Positions 44,501-53,160 are shown, counted from the first letter of the stretch. The stretch: 64,000 nt of DNA from Lachnospiraceae bacterium (GCA_022767285.1 JALENY010000038.1:62001-126000); one strand, 5' to 3'. Notes: generated by a model from the sequence alone, not told the origin. Translations and numbers: made by a program.

Positions 44501-45658
44501 TCGTGGACGGTTTTGACAGACGCTCTGAGAAAGGCAGAAAAGAACAACCGATACCGTCTGCAAAAGGTATCCAGAGAAAATGGAAGTCTTCCGGAACAGG
44601 CAGCGGCAGGAAAAACACCGGAGGCTGAGCCGATACCGATAATGACAGAACCGGGGAGACAGAAGCCGGGAAAAAGATATACCACCGATTACGTTAACGG
44701 CAGTGCGCTGCGCTGCTCAGGGGTGGATATGCTGATGCTACGGTGCAAAGAGCAGGGCCTGATCGGCTCCTTTGAACTGCCGGGTGAGGAAGACGAACTG
44801 CCGGTCTGCTTTGAGACAGATGCAGAGAAAACTGCAGAAGTGCTGCAAAATATTATAGGAATGGCAGGGAGAGATCCCTTCCGCCACAGATTCCAACTGG
44901 AAAAATCAGATAAACAATGCAAAGGCCGTTTGCCGGATCAGACGGAATTCTTTATCCTGGACAGGACAAATTACGTTAAAGCCGAGATCAACCTGAGAAA
45001 TAAAGAAAGAGGGGGGACAAAAGCGCGAAAGGAAACCGGGGAAAGAGTCAAGGATATGGCCGAAGAAAACGCAGGAGAAAAAATGGCAGATCCGGTTTTG
45101 GCCTGTCTGGATGGACTGAAACAGGCGGGCAGCAGGAATGAAGGAAAGCAGATGATCCTGCAGAATCTGAAGGTACAAAAAGAGGCCGGGAGACTTATTA
45201 TTTCTTTTAAATATGCATCACAGGCAGTAAAATCCTGTTTTCTTCAGAGTGACCGCGCAGCGGAAGCGATGCTCTATTATATCTGCCGGAATCTGGGAAC
45301 CTTTGATGATCTGGAGCTGGTCTCGGAACTTCAGGTTCGCACCGGAAATAAACGACGGCTGCAGGAACTGATCGGAAAAGAGGAAAGCGGTATCCTTGCT
45401 GTGAAAGGAACAAAAATGTTCTGCTTCAAACTGAAAAAGAACTGCAAAGGAAAAACGGAAGAGATTTTCAAAGAGAATCGGAAAGACGACTCTCAAAATG
45501 ATTTAAAAGTTTTCAGAGACTCAAAAGAAGAACCCCTTATTCTGAAATATACGGTTTTGGGATTTGGGGAGGAAAAAGTGAATGGATTCAGAGCAGGTAT
45601 TTGCGAAGGCGAACTGGAAGAGACAGTTGAAGAAATAGTGGAAAAATGCACAAATTAG
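41507..45658 (+). CDS. Giant protein kinase-like protein with Rossmann-RyR module
   Basis: A 1383-residue cytoplasmic protein. The kinase domain (about 15-320) has Lys63 (VMKEFYP), a catalytic loop YMDLNPKN with Asp178 and Asn183, and DVD (197-199) in place of DFG; the key Asp and Lys remain, so activity is possible. Next is a Rossmann-like domain (about 365-480; LDVAIVGSHSIRTEF) that aligns with that of the membrane RyR gene but has lost the GxGxxG glycines. A RyR-like domain follows (about 645-690; EHLSWSAF, KKLHPCL). The C-terminal 650 residues include a segment ending FDDLELVSELQV and ILAVKGTKMF that recalls DUF1887-type nuclease folds with altered catalytic residues. ATG 41507 overlaps the upstream stop. 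Confidence 0.8.
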   Translation: MSHKKRVPLKEGMELELRITDSRGNYYIQQAVVETFIGSGATCLSYIVRINKDGINRTRMVMKEFYPSAASDGIWRAGTGLKISEETKKDIQFLGLKEGFCRSFAIQNTLAGSKAMEIMVKPYHMAEYGDSLYLLSEMHLGEVLSLSAVESMSDKLWLVYRAAEAVQLLHEQGYLYMDLNPKNILWIPSQKAVKLFDVDSIIPYRRLDEVHAIRVTKPYAAPELKELESWFDVNKHAFLKPSWDVYCLGLLLFELIFDRLPTEADQKSGYSLEKEVEEIFWRNGYPEPEISEKINEILKRSLSRSFRVRYGSAQKFCEEVNYLKKRMDAQEFIPKKEYAKANEKISVYYLIDQNPLYAWSYEEAGKQILDVAIVGSHSIRTEFMKAVYASAHMRNSILRIRLYSHDAGEFLEKLETENPALAKTIRVFSGGTCIQDQWDPNICSRPVAEIYLCEQSDEINVCPSPYVLLLEEDPGKCRKIMQTLKNIHGEQKIFLAGLDYVSDRMGCDHLGKHNPGKVLSGHSEEENSWETPRDRVEFSASISTRPRCSYYDEELIQTEFLRRAMNVHAIYCRDRNKRISRKEIEDSFRADIYNMDSSLRSALAVEYKLASAGIDAEQEDLAEVFREKVLADTQEARALFEELSALEHLSWSAFMIITGWDLPEAKQVEAYAFEDGNDFKERKKKLHPCLCESRPGNGLTDLSRDDWGKETLTDSCLDGLDRTSIFLHQVAGRKADAAKREIRCLAEQLSRQIQQHPSETLRETFGLMEAVLEQAFQEKSSLEEAWKHAKESFLSACRENIPYASSVYSTVQEIERKLRVIFEYNAFRDYKRPDDVIIQGIPGILADGSIKTLIRPYEREKKNRWKNVLSALYLDPDELILTSKGGEWTEAEFYQKFLTGCGRKTKVTLCRKNEVKRFMPGIGQEKPGYSMEGIVTENRETCIMKSAKSVFGREPGLTAEEFLSLQGVDFLPADGEKTNFPPYHILRCIWETCKSCGDSWTVLTDALRKAEKNNRYRLQKVSRENGSLPEQAAAGKTPEAEPIPIMTEPGRQKPGKRYTTDYVNGSALRCSGVDMLMLRCKEQGLIGSFELPGEEDELPVCFETDAEKTAEVLQNIIGMAGRDPFRHRFQLEKSDKQCKGRLPDQTEFFILDRTNYVKAEINLRNKERGGTKARKETGERVKDMAEENAGEKMADPVLACLDGLKQAGSRNEGKQMILQNLKVQKEAGRLIISFKYASQAVKSCFLQSDRAAEAMLYYICRNLGTFDDLELVSELQVRTGNKRRLQELIGKEESGILAVKGTKMFCFKLKKNCKGKTEEIFKENRKDDSQNDLKVFRDSKEEPLILKYTVLGFGEEKVNGFRAGICEGELEETVEEIVEKCTN

Positions 45659-45681
45659 CTTGAAAGAGTAACGATTATTTA

Positions 45682-45710
45682 TTGAATAGGCAAGCGATAT
45701 ATTATAAAAT
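45682..45710 (+). promoter_or_regulatory. Sigma-A-type promoter for Block C
   Basis: TTGAAT, 17 bases and TAAAAT, the same hexamers and spacing as the Block B promoter. It starts about 160 bases before the zinc-ribbon membrane protein gene, and the 5' leader between them shows no other gene. Confidence 0.6.
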
Positions 45711-45870
45711 GAAGAAAGATAAACAAAAAGAGACAGATCTTGCTTACTATTTGCACACCGGTAAAAGGCGCGGAATAAGACTGGAGTGAAAGCAGCTTAT
45801 GCCATTGCCGGCTGTGCCGCAGCGAAGTGTAGGAATGGAGATCTGCTTGAAAAAAGAGGGAGGAAACATT

Positions 45871-46446
45871 ATGTTATGTCAATATTGTGGAACTAAATTA
45901 GCAGATGATACGGTAACATGCCCATATTGTGGCGCGGTTCTTGCAGCGGCACCGGGGGCAGAAGCGCCGGGGACAATGGAAATGCCGAAAAAGCCTGTAA
46001 CACCGTTGGCACCCGCACATCCAATGAAGTGGTTTAAATTTGTTATCTGGGTACAGCTGTTTCTTTCAGCACTGATTTCTCTGAGTTCTGCGGTGTCCAT
46101 GTTTAGCGGTTCGCTTTATCTGGGAGCAGCAGACCGGGTTTATTCCATATATCCCGGATTAAAAGTAATTGATATTCTGGCAGGTGTTGTTTTCCTTGCC
46201 CTGGCTGCTTTTGCAATCTATATCCGCCAGCAGCTCGCACATTATAAAGAGAACGGACCAAAGTTTTATCTGATTCTTCTTGTCATTGCTGCTGCAGAGA
46301 CATTTCTGTATGCACTGGCAGCAACCATCATAGTAGGGGCCAATATGTTCAGCATCAGAACAGTTATCGCTCTGATTTTCGGTGTGGTGATGATCGTGCT
46401 TAACAATATCTACTTTAAGAAACGTGCAGAACTGTTTGTGAACTGA
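45871..46446 (+). CDS. Zinc-ribbon membrane protein (four TM)
   Basis: A 191-residue protein with an N-terminal zinc ribbon (CQYCGTKLADDTVTCPYCG), a short Ala/Pro linker and about four membrane helices (near 55-78, 95-115, 128-150 and 155-180). GGGAGGAAACATT lies before ATG 45871, so the upstream in-frame ATG at 45799 is rejected. Zinc-ribbon-plus-membrane proteins are common in Firmicutes and their role is usually unknown. First gene of Block C, so it is likely co-transcribed with the secretion genes. Confidence 0.82.
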   Translation: MLCQYCGTKLADDTVTCPYCGAVLAAAPGAEAPGTMEMPKKPVTPLAPAHPMKWFKFVIWVQLFLSALISLSSAVSMFSGSLYLGAADRVYSIYPGLKVIDILAGVVFLALAAFAIYIRQQLAHYKENGPKFYLILLVIAAAETFLYALAATIIVGANMFSIRTVIALIFGVVMIVLNNIYFKKRAELFVN

Positions 46447-46466
46447 TTCATTTCCTGCAGTGCGAA

Positions 46467-46501
46467 GCACCTCTGTCCGAAGGACATTCCCTGAGGTGTG
46501 C
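46467..46501 (+). other. Hairpin in the essC leader
   Basis: GCACCTC and GAGGTGT pair around a nested TGTCC-GAA-GGACA hairpin. It has no T-run. Together with the hairpin at 46540-46574 it makes a structured leader of about 100 bases before essC, perhaps an attenuator or RNA processing site. Confidence 0.45.
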
Positions 46502-46539
46502 CCGGATGAATATTGCATTAAATCATACATTGTAAAAAG

Positions 46540-46574
46540 ACAGATAGACTGACCAATATAGTCGGTCTATCTGT
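46540..46574 (+). other. Second hairpin in the essC leader
   Basis: ACAGATAGACTGAC and GTCGGTCTATCTGT form a 14-bp stem with one G-T pair and a seven-base loop, ending 50 bases before the essC start. Only a weak T-rich tail (GTATTAT) follows, so it is not clearly a terminator. Confidence 0.5.
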
Positions 46575-46623
46575 GTATTATACTGATACAGCAAAAACCT
46601 GTATCAATGTTCAGGAGACAACC

Positions 46624-49600
46624 ATGGCGATCTTAGGTGCATTTACATTTGAAAACAATATTTATCATTTCCTTATTGAGGAAGGCGAAAAGGTGACGAT
46701 CGGTTCCGGAAAAAAGGACACGGTGCTGGTGACTGCCCTGCAGGACGGGCAGGTGGCGGTTTTCTGGAAGAGAGGAAAAGGTATTTTTCTGTCTTCAAAA
46801 GACCCGTTTTACTTCCCCAATCAGGCGATTGATCTTAATCGCATGACAGTGATGAATCCGGAACACCGGATGTCTTTGTACATCAGTTTTTACATGGGGC
46901 AGTCTGTACAGATTGTTGCGCTTCCCTATCACTGTGCAATGCGTGTGGGCCGGAGAGATTCCAATGATATCATCATCCGGCACCCCTATGTCTCCGGCGA
47001 ACATATGATCATCCGCAGTGATTCCGGTATCATTCGCGTGGAGGATCTGAACAGCTCAAACGGTACTTATGTAAATGGCCGCAGAGTCGTCCAGACCAGA
47101 CTGCATTCCGGTGATGTGATTTCCACCATGAACATTCGGATCACTGTAATTAATGCAGTTCTGTACTTTGACAATGTGGGCGATGAGCTGTTTATCCGTG
47201 AAAATGTAAATGGAAAAAAATCCTATGACATACAGATGAGGACAAACGATGGGAAAGCACCGAGATTTCGGCGTTCTCCAAGAACACAGGAACAGCTTCC
47301 CACGGAGGGAATCACCCTGGCTGCGCCGCCCTCAAGACCGCAGCAGCTGGAAAAACGCGGCGGTATGTGGGGCATGCTGCTCGGCTCCGGCGCCATGGTC
47401 GCATCCAGTATGGTCATGGGTGCGGCTTCTCCCGCTTTTCTTGCAGCGCGGGCGGCCAGTCTGGTCAGCCCGTTAGTCAGCATGGGAAGCATGTCAAAGG
47501 GAAACAAAGCGAGAAAGAAAAAAGCGGAAGAATATGAAGCGATGCGGCGTGAGCGTTACGGCCAGTATGCAGAGGAGCAGAAAGCGAGAATCTCTGCCGT
47601 TGCCGATGAACAGCGGGATATTCTGACCAGAGAAAATCCCTCGCCAAAAGACTGTGCAGGAATTGTCAGCCATATGAACCGCAATCTCTGGGAGCGCAGC
47701 TATGATGACAGGGACTTTCTGGATGTCCGCCTTGGTATGGGATATGAACCTCTGTGTGTTCCCGTAAAGAGTTTTGCCAGTGAAGGCAGTTTTCAGATGG
47801 AAATGGATGAGATCCGTCAGATGGCGGAAGATATCATAGAAGAGACCCGTATTGTGGATTTTATACCGGCCAGACTGAAAATGGCGAGATACAGCACCAT
47901 CGGAATCATTGGTGACCGAAGAAAAGTGATCCAGGAAGTAAAGAATCTTCTGATCAGTTTGTGTACGCTGCATTTTTACCGTGATGTTAAGATCGTCGGT
48001 ATTTTTGATGAAAAGGAACAAAATGAATGGCTGCCATTGCGCTGGCTTCCACATGTGTGGGATGACAGCAGACAGGGGCGTTTTCTCGCATTTCGCAAAA
48101 ATGAGGTACACAGCCTCTGTGAACGGATGAATGAAATGCTGAAATCCAGAATTCTGGATGCGCCGGAGAATTCCTATCAGGCTCAGCCGCGCAAAAGACC
48201 CCATTACATATTTCTGCTGGGCTCTCCAAAACTGCTTCAGGATGAATTGATCGCATCCAATCTGATCCTGAACCGGCCTGAGCTGGGAATTACTTCAATT
48301 TTTTTATACGATCAGATGCATGAACTCCCTCAGGAATGCCGATACATTGTAGATCTGAATAACCAGCCGGAACCGACGGCCTACGAGCGAGATAAATACA
48401 ACATCCGCACCCTTTTTACTGTTGACAAGAGCATATCCGATCATGATTTTGATCTGTTTGCACGAAATATGTCTTCCATTCAACTGGATGACATGGCAGA
48501 GAAGGCGGCGATACCGGATTCCATGACTTTCCTGCAGGGATTCGGAGTGAAACGGGTGGAACAGCTGGATGCACGGTCCCGCTGGCTGAGAAACAAAGCA
48601 TATCTGTCCATGGCGGCCCCCATCGGAATGATGGCGGGCAATGAGACCTTCAGCCTGGACATCCGGGAGGAATGGCACGGTTCTCACGGCCTGGTGGCCG
48701 GAACTACCGGATCCGGTAAGAGTGAACTTCTGATAACCTGGATTTTATCCATGGCGGTCAATTACAATCCCTGTGATGTGGCCTTTGTCATCATTGATTA
48801 TAAAGGCGGCGGTATGGCCCAGATTTTAAAAGACCTGCCTCATCTTGTGGGAACCATTACCAATATAGGTTCCGGTATCAAACGTTCTCTGATTTCTCTG
48901 CGCAGTGAGATTCAGAGAAGATATCGTCTGTTTGAAAAATATTCGGAAATCTGTGACACACGAATTGATCACATCGATCGTTATCAGAAATTATATCATG
49001 AAGGAAAAATTCCGGAGCCTCTTCCAAGACTGATTCTGGTGGCTGACGAGTTTGCTGAATTGAAAAAAGAAGAACCGGAATTTATGAAAGAGATTGCTTC
49101 CATTGCCCGTGTGGGACGAAGCATCGGTATTCACGAAGTGCTGGCTACCCAAAAGCCCAGCGGTGTGGTGGACGATCAGGTGTGGAGTAACTCGCGTTTC
49201 CGCCTGTGTCTGAAGGTACAGAATGCTTCCGACAGCCGGGAAATGCTGAAAAAACCGGATGCGGCTTACATTACAAGAACCGGCAGGGCATACGTTCAGG
49301 TGGGCAATGATGAAATTTACGAGATGTTTCAATCCTATTGGAGCGGGGCTCCTTATGTGGAGGAGGACGAAAGGACGGAACAGTCCTCAAGTCGGGTACG
49401 TCTGGTACATCTGGACGGATCCCGACAGAAGACCATAAAAGAAGAAAAAGTGCAGAAAAAGACGGATCTGGATCAGGTTACTGCAGTAATTCGATATCTG
49501 GGAGAAACGGCTCGTCAGATGGGGATTCCGAAAATGCAGGGGCCCTGGCTTCCGGAACTTCCGACAATGCTGTTTTTGAACCGTATGGGATATCCGCATC

Positions 49601-51198
49601 GATTTGACGGGAGCAACTGGAACGGCGCATCAAGCTGGCTTCGAATTCCGGTGGGGTTGTATGACGCACCGGAGACCCAGAGTCAGGGAATACAATATAT
49701 TGATTTTCATGAATCCGGACATCTGGGTATCTATGGCTCTCCATCCAGTGGGAAGACTACCATGCTGAAGACCATACTCTTATCGGCGGGCTTGAATTTT
49801 ACCCCGGAGGAAGTTCAAATCTATGGAATTGACTGTGGCGGCTGGAGCACAGGCATTTTTGCCTCCATGCCACATGTGGGCGGTATCGCCCTGGACTGTG
49901 AGCAGGAAAAAGTAGAAAAGCTTGCAGCTATGATTGAGAAGGAACTGGACCGGCGAAAAAAACTCTTTGTAAAAAACCGCGTGGGTTCTCTGGATGCCTA
50001 CCGCGCATCCGTAGCCAGAGATGTACCGGCCTGGGTGATCTTTGCAGATAATCTGCCGGCATTGTTTGAACTGTATCCGGACCTGGAGAATTTATTAATC
50101 ACGCTGTCCGGACAGGGCGCAACCTATGGTATTTACCTGGTATTTACGGCCAACAGTACCACCGGGATCCGATATAAGGTCCAGCAGAACATTAAAAATG
50201 CCATTGCATTTGAATTGACGGACAAGGGGGACTATCCCAATCTGGTGGGAAGAACTAACGGTATGGTGCTGCCGGCAATTACCGGGCGCGCTTTTATCCG
50301 GGGGGTACCGCCTATGGTCTTTCAGGCGGCTATGTACATGGATGGTGAGACAGATCTGGATCGCTCCAACGGCGTACAAGAGCTGTTTGACCGGATGAAT
50401 GCTTGCTGGAGCGGCAGCCTGCCCAGACACATACCGGTTATGCCGGAGACCGTGCATCTGGATGATGTGCTTTCGGATTACACCTGCCGCACCAGTGTGC
50501 CGCTGGGATTTTCCTATGAGACAATTAGTCCGGTCAGGACTGACCTTCAGGATCGTTATTGTTTTGTGATCAGCGGAACCTTTGGTTCAGGCAAAAGCCA
50601 CTGTCTCAGCACCATCGCTCATCTGATCCACAGGAAAAATCCGCAGGATAAAATCTACATTTTTGACAGCATGAGAGCTTCGCTGGCGGACTGCGAAAGC
50701 ATTTCGTATCGGTATGGAATCTTCAATCAGGATCAGCAAATGAGTCTTATGCTGAATGAGATCGTGGAAATGCTGAATCAGAGAAAACGTGCCCAGAACC
50801 GGAAACGCGCGCAGCAGCCGCAAGGCCTGGATGAAGTTGCGTTTATACAGGATTATGAGCAGATCTGCATTTTTATTGATGATCTGAAAGATTTCGTGGA
50901 AAATATCAGCGGGGCCAACGGAGCCAGCATGGAGCGTATCTGCAGACTGGCCCAGAATCTCGGTGTTCTGGTATTTGCGGCGGGAAGGGTTATGGATCTC
51001 TCGAAACTAAATCAGACGGAATCGCTGACCAGAGAACTGATCCGAAACCAGAAGGGCCTGGCAATATCCGGAAATGCGTCCCTGCATGAGTTTTTCTTAA
51101 ATAATCTGAAATTCAACGAAAAAAGTCAGGAACTCCAGGAGGGGGATGCCTACTTATACGATAACGGTACCTGTCAGCGCATCAAACTGACAGAATAA
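46624..51198 (+). CDS. essC: T7SS FHA-FtsK/SpoIIIE ATPase, EssC/YukBA type
   Basis: A 1524-residue membrane ATPase, the motor of type VIIb secretion. Two N-terminal FHA-like domains occupy about 1-190, the second with a good consensus (MRVGRRDSND, then LNSSNGTYVNGRRV). Hydrophobic Gly/Ala-rich segments at about 245-290 provide the membrane anchor. Three FtsK-type ATPase domains follow, each with an intact P-loop: GTTGSGKS (about 692), GSPSSGKT (about 1037) and GTFGSGKS (about 1316). The first has IIDYKGGGMA and LVADEFAEL, and the third has CIFIDDLKDF. EssC proteins often have one degenerate domain, so three clear P-loops is notable. GGAGACAACC lies before ATG 46624. It binds WXG100 substrates in known systems. 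Confidence 0.96.
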   Translation: MAILGAFTFENNIYHFLIEEGEKVTIGSGKKDTVLVTALQDGQVAVFWKRGKGIFLSSKDPFYFPNQAIDLNRMTVMNPEHRMSLYISFYMGQSVQIVALPYHCAMRVGRRDSNDIIIRHPYVSGEHMIIRSDSGIIRVEDLNSSNGTYVNGRRVVQTRLHSGDVISTMNIRITVINAVLYFDNVGDELFIRENVNGKKSYDIQMRTNDGKAPRFRRSPRTQEQLPTEGITLAAPPSRPQQLEKRGGMWGMLLGSGAMVASSMVMGAASPAFLAARAASLVSPLVSMGSMSKGNKARKKKAEEYEAMRRERYGQYAEEQKARISAVADEQRDILTRENPSPKDCAGIVSHMNRNLWERSYDDRDFLDVRLGMGYEPLCVPVKSFASEGSFQMEMDEIRQMAEDIIEETRIVDFIPARLKMARYSTIGIIGDRRKVIQEVKNLLISLCTLHFYRDVKIVGIFDEKEQNEWLPLRWLPHVWDDSRQGRFLAFRKNEVHSLCERMNEMLKSRILDAPENSYQAQPRKRPHYIFLLGSPKLLQDELIASNLILNRPELGITSIFLYDQMHELPQECRYIVDLNNQPEPTAYERDKYNIRTLFTVDKSISDHDFDLFARNMSSIQLDDMAEKAAIPDSMTFLQGFGVKRVEQLDARSRWLRNKAYLSMAAPIGMMAGNETFSLDIREEWHGSHGLVAGTTGSGKSELLITWILSMAVNYNPCDVAFVIIDYKGGGMAQILKDLPHLVGTITNIGSGIKRSLISLRSEIQRRYRLFEKYSEICDTRIDHIDRYQKLYHEGKIPEPLPRLILVADEFAELKKEEPEFMKEIASIARVGRSIGIHEVLATQKPSGVVDDQVWSNSRFRLCLKVQNASDSREMLKKPDAAYITRTGRAYVQVGNDEIYEMFQSYWSGAPYVEEDERTEQSSSRVRLVHLDGSRQKTIKEEKVQKKTDLDQVTAVIRYLGETARQMGIPKMQGPWLPELPTMLFLNRMGYPHRFDGSNWNGASSWLRIPVGLYDAPETQSQGIQYIDFHESGHLGIYGSPSSGKTTMLKTILLSAGLNFTPEEVQIYGIDCGGWSTGIFASMPHVGGIALDCEQEKVEKLAAMIEKELDRRKKLFVKNRVGSLDAYRASVARDVPAWVIFADNLPALFELYPDLENLLITLSGQGATYGIYLVFTANSTTGIRYKVQQNIKNAIAFELTDKGDYPNLVGRTNGMVLPAITGRAFIRGVPPMVFQAAMYMDGETDLDRSNGVQELFDRMNACWSGSLPRHIPVMPETVHLDDVLSDYTCRTSVPLGFSYETISPVRTDLQDRYCFVISGTFGSGKSHCLSTIAHLIHRKNPQDKIYIFDSMRASLADCESISYRYGIFNQDQQMSLMLNEIVEMLNQRKRAQNRKRAQQPQGLDEVAFIQDYEQICIFIDDLKDFVENISGANGASMERICRLAQNLGVLVFAAGRVMDLSKLNQTESLTRELIRNQKGLAISGNASLHEFFLNNLKFNEKSQELQEGDAYLYDNGTCQRIKLTE

Positions 51199-51216
51199 TA
51201 AACGGAGACGGCAGCA

Positions 51217-51732
51217 ATGATCAGAGCGGATTTCGACAGACTGGATGAATTGTACCAGATGATTTCCGGTTTAGCCTCTTTGATGGAAGAGTGCTGGAAT
51301 CGGGCGAGAATAACGGAACGTGAGATGGCGGACGACGAAGTCTTTTTGGCAGCGGAGTCCGGGGGAATATTGGATCCTATGGGAAGGATCGTATCCAATG
51401 CGGAGGCAGTGAAAGAACTTCTTTTGGGCATGAAACGGATCCTGCCGGCTCTGTGCCGGGAATATCGGGAACTGGAACAGCAGCATATCCAACGGATCCA
51501 GAATCTGGGCGAGGTATTTGAGGGAATGGCAGAAAACGCCCATGCGGCGCTGGCAAATGCCGGACAAATACCGATGTCCGGTGCGATACCGGCTCATGAG
51601 AGAAAAACGGGAAATCCGGAAAAACTTCTTTTCGGCAAAACCAGTGAACGAAAGGAAGATCTGTCTGCTGTGACCAGAATACTGGAAGAGAATTATTGCT
51701 ATCGTGAGGTGGAAAGCAATGAGTGCGATTGA
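51217..51732 (+). CDS. Helical T7SS-locus protein, unknown
   Basis: A 171-residue, all-helical soluble protein, 18 bases after essC. It has two long helices (about 1-35 and 55-110) but no WXG motif, so it may be an EsxA-like fold lacking the loop or an accessory factor. It overlaps the next gene by 14 bases. Function unknown; position makes a T7SS role likely. Confidence 0.75.
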   Translation: MIRADFDRLDELYQMISGLASLMEECWNRARITEREMADDEVFLAAESGGILDPMGRIVSNAEAVKELLLGMKRILPALCREYRELEQQHIQRIQNLGEVFEGMAENAHAALANAGQIPMSGAIPAHERKTGNPEKLLFGKTSERKEDLSAVTRILEENYCYREVESNECD

Positions 51733-52651
51733 CCGGCCAAGCCATTTTACGTTCTCATTGGATGCAGATGAAATCTGTGTCATTGCCGGATTTTTGAAGA
51801 TCCCGGTGATGTATGGAGTTACGGGCAATTTTTTCAGGGATTGGCAGAGCAGTCCGAAAAAAAGGGTGCGAGAGACAGCCAGACGGCTGGAAAACAGAGG
51901 ACTGATTCGGTGCGGTCTGGACGGTGTTGTGGATATGACACCTGCCCTATATGAGTGTTTTCAGTGTATCAAAGACCCGCAATGGATGTTTGACATACGG
52001 ACACGAGACAAAAAAAGCGTGATCGATGCTGCTATGCTTTACGGAAATAATCACAGTGCCGCCATGGTTGCAGAGCAGGAAAACGGCAGATATGAGGTGT
52101 GTTGGCTTTTTGGAGTCAGCGAGATTCAATCGGTGCTTCAGGGCATACAGGTGCCGGTGCTTCCGGAGGAGGCCGGGAGTTTTTATGAGAGGATATCGGT
52201 TTCAACCATTCTGGAAAGCAGACGGCTGGCGGATTCTTTTGATCGGGAAAATGCCGAAAAATGCATGGAAGAAGGCCTGTCTGAAAAAGGAAAGGATCGC
52301 ATGGAAGAGATATGGAAGATACTTGGCGGGACTGTCCCGTTAACCGTGTGGGATTTTCGGAAGAGAGTGAACCGGCGCATGAAAGTATTGGAAGGGTGTT
52401 GTTTTGTGCAGATAGAGCAGAGCAGGGCTGTACAGAAAGGATGCTGTTCGACCGGGATGGAGCTGTCGGCAGGGATACAGCAGGAACGTTGTTTTACTCA
52501 TATGCCGCAGCTGGTGTATCAGATTGGCATAAGAGATGACTGTATCGAGTTGACAGAAAAAAAGACGGCAAGTGTCTGGAAACGAATTGGCAAGTGGATA
52601 GTCGGAGGCGAGATAGAAGATGAATGCAATTATTGTAACGGTGACAGATGA
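51719..52651 (+). CDS. EspG-like T7SS chaperone candidate
   Basis: A 310-residue soluble protein. Its pattern recalls mycobacterial EspG: a start like an EspG first strand (FTFSLDADEICVIAGFL), helix RRLENRGLIRCGLDG, then VDMTPALYECFQCIKDPQW, and beta strands FDIRTRDKKSV and RYEVCWLFG. EspG proteins bind substrate pairs and keep them soluble, and they are typical of actinobacterial T7SS rather than Firmicutes. ATG 51719 is chosen because GAGGTGGAAAGCA precedes it. It is followed immediately by YukD. The EspG link is by eye and needs a profile search. Confidence 0.7.
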   Translation: MSAIDRPSHFTFSLDADEICVIAGFLKIPVMYGVTGNFFRDWQSSPKKRVRETARRLENRGLIRCGLDGVVDMTPALYECFQCIKDPQWMFDIRTRDKKSVIDAAMLYGNNHSAAMVAEQENGRYEVCWLFGVSEIQSVLQGIQVPVLPEEAGSFYERISVSTILESRRLADSFDRENAEKCMEEGLSEKGKDRMEEIWKILGGTVPLTVWDFRKRVNRRMKVLEGCCFVQIEQSRAVQKGCCSTGMELSAGIQQERCFTHMPQLVYQIGIRDDCIELTEKKTASVWKRIGKWIVGGEIEDECNYCNGDR

Positions 52652-52877
52652 CAGGGGAAGTTTTTATCAGGATATGGAAGTTCCGACGGATGTCCCCGCT
52701 GCACAGGTCCGGGAGGAAATTATTTCATCACTGAATGCATACCGGCCGGATCTCAGGCTGTCATCATACCGGACAGCGCTGGGGAACAATCGTTATAATC
52801 GTTTTTTCCGGGATGATGAGACACTGGAAGAGGCCGGAGTCTGGAACGGCGATTATCTGATTCTTTTTTCTGTATAA
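52620..52877 (+). CDS. yukD: YukD/EsaB-like ubiquitin-fold T7SS protein
   Basis: An 85-residue protein with a ubiquitin-like beta-grasp pattern: strand IIVTVTDDRG, strand QDMEVPTDVPAAQV, helix REEIISSLNAY, then LEEAGVWNGDYLILFSV. Length and pattern match YukD/EsaB, a small soluble regulator or assembly factor of type VIIb systems. It overlaps the upstream gene by 32 bases. Start ATG 52620. Confidence 0.9.
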   Translation: MNAIIVTVTDDRGSFYQDMEVPTDVPAAQVREEIISSLNAYRPDLRLSSYRTALGNNRYNRFFRDDETLEEAGVWNGDYLILFSV

Positions 52878-52926
52878 TGGGAAGTCGATAAAATGGGAAG
52901 TCGCTGGAAAGAGCAGGAGGAAAAGG

Positions 52927-53160
52927 ATGCAGTTGGAAGAAATAATACAGCATTACTGCAATCGCATTGACCAGTGTCTTGATGACCTGGAAGAAGGCGG
53001 AAAAAAACTGAGCGGTATCCGGCAGATGGCGGAAGAGTCCTGGGAAGGGCCTGCAGCGAAAAGTTTTTGCGCGCGGATGGAAGCGTGCAGCCGATATCTG
53101 AACGAGATCCGGCAGGAAACCGAGCAGGTGAAATACCGATTGGATGGGATGAAAAAATGA
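52927..53160 (+). CDS. WXG100-like protein (77 residues)
   Basis: A two-helix WXG100-type protein with WEG in the turn (EESWEGPAAKSF). It is shorter than the usual 95-100 residues, with a shorter second helix. AGGAGG lies before the ATG. No YxxxD/E signal at the C-terminus. It is likely a secreted substrate, or the partner in a heterodimer with another small protein of the block. Confidence 0.8.
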   Translation: MQLEEIIQHYCNRIDQCLDDLEEGGKKLSGIRQMAEESWEGPAAKSFCARMEACSRYLNEIRQETEQVKYRLDGMKK

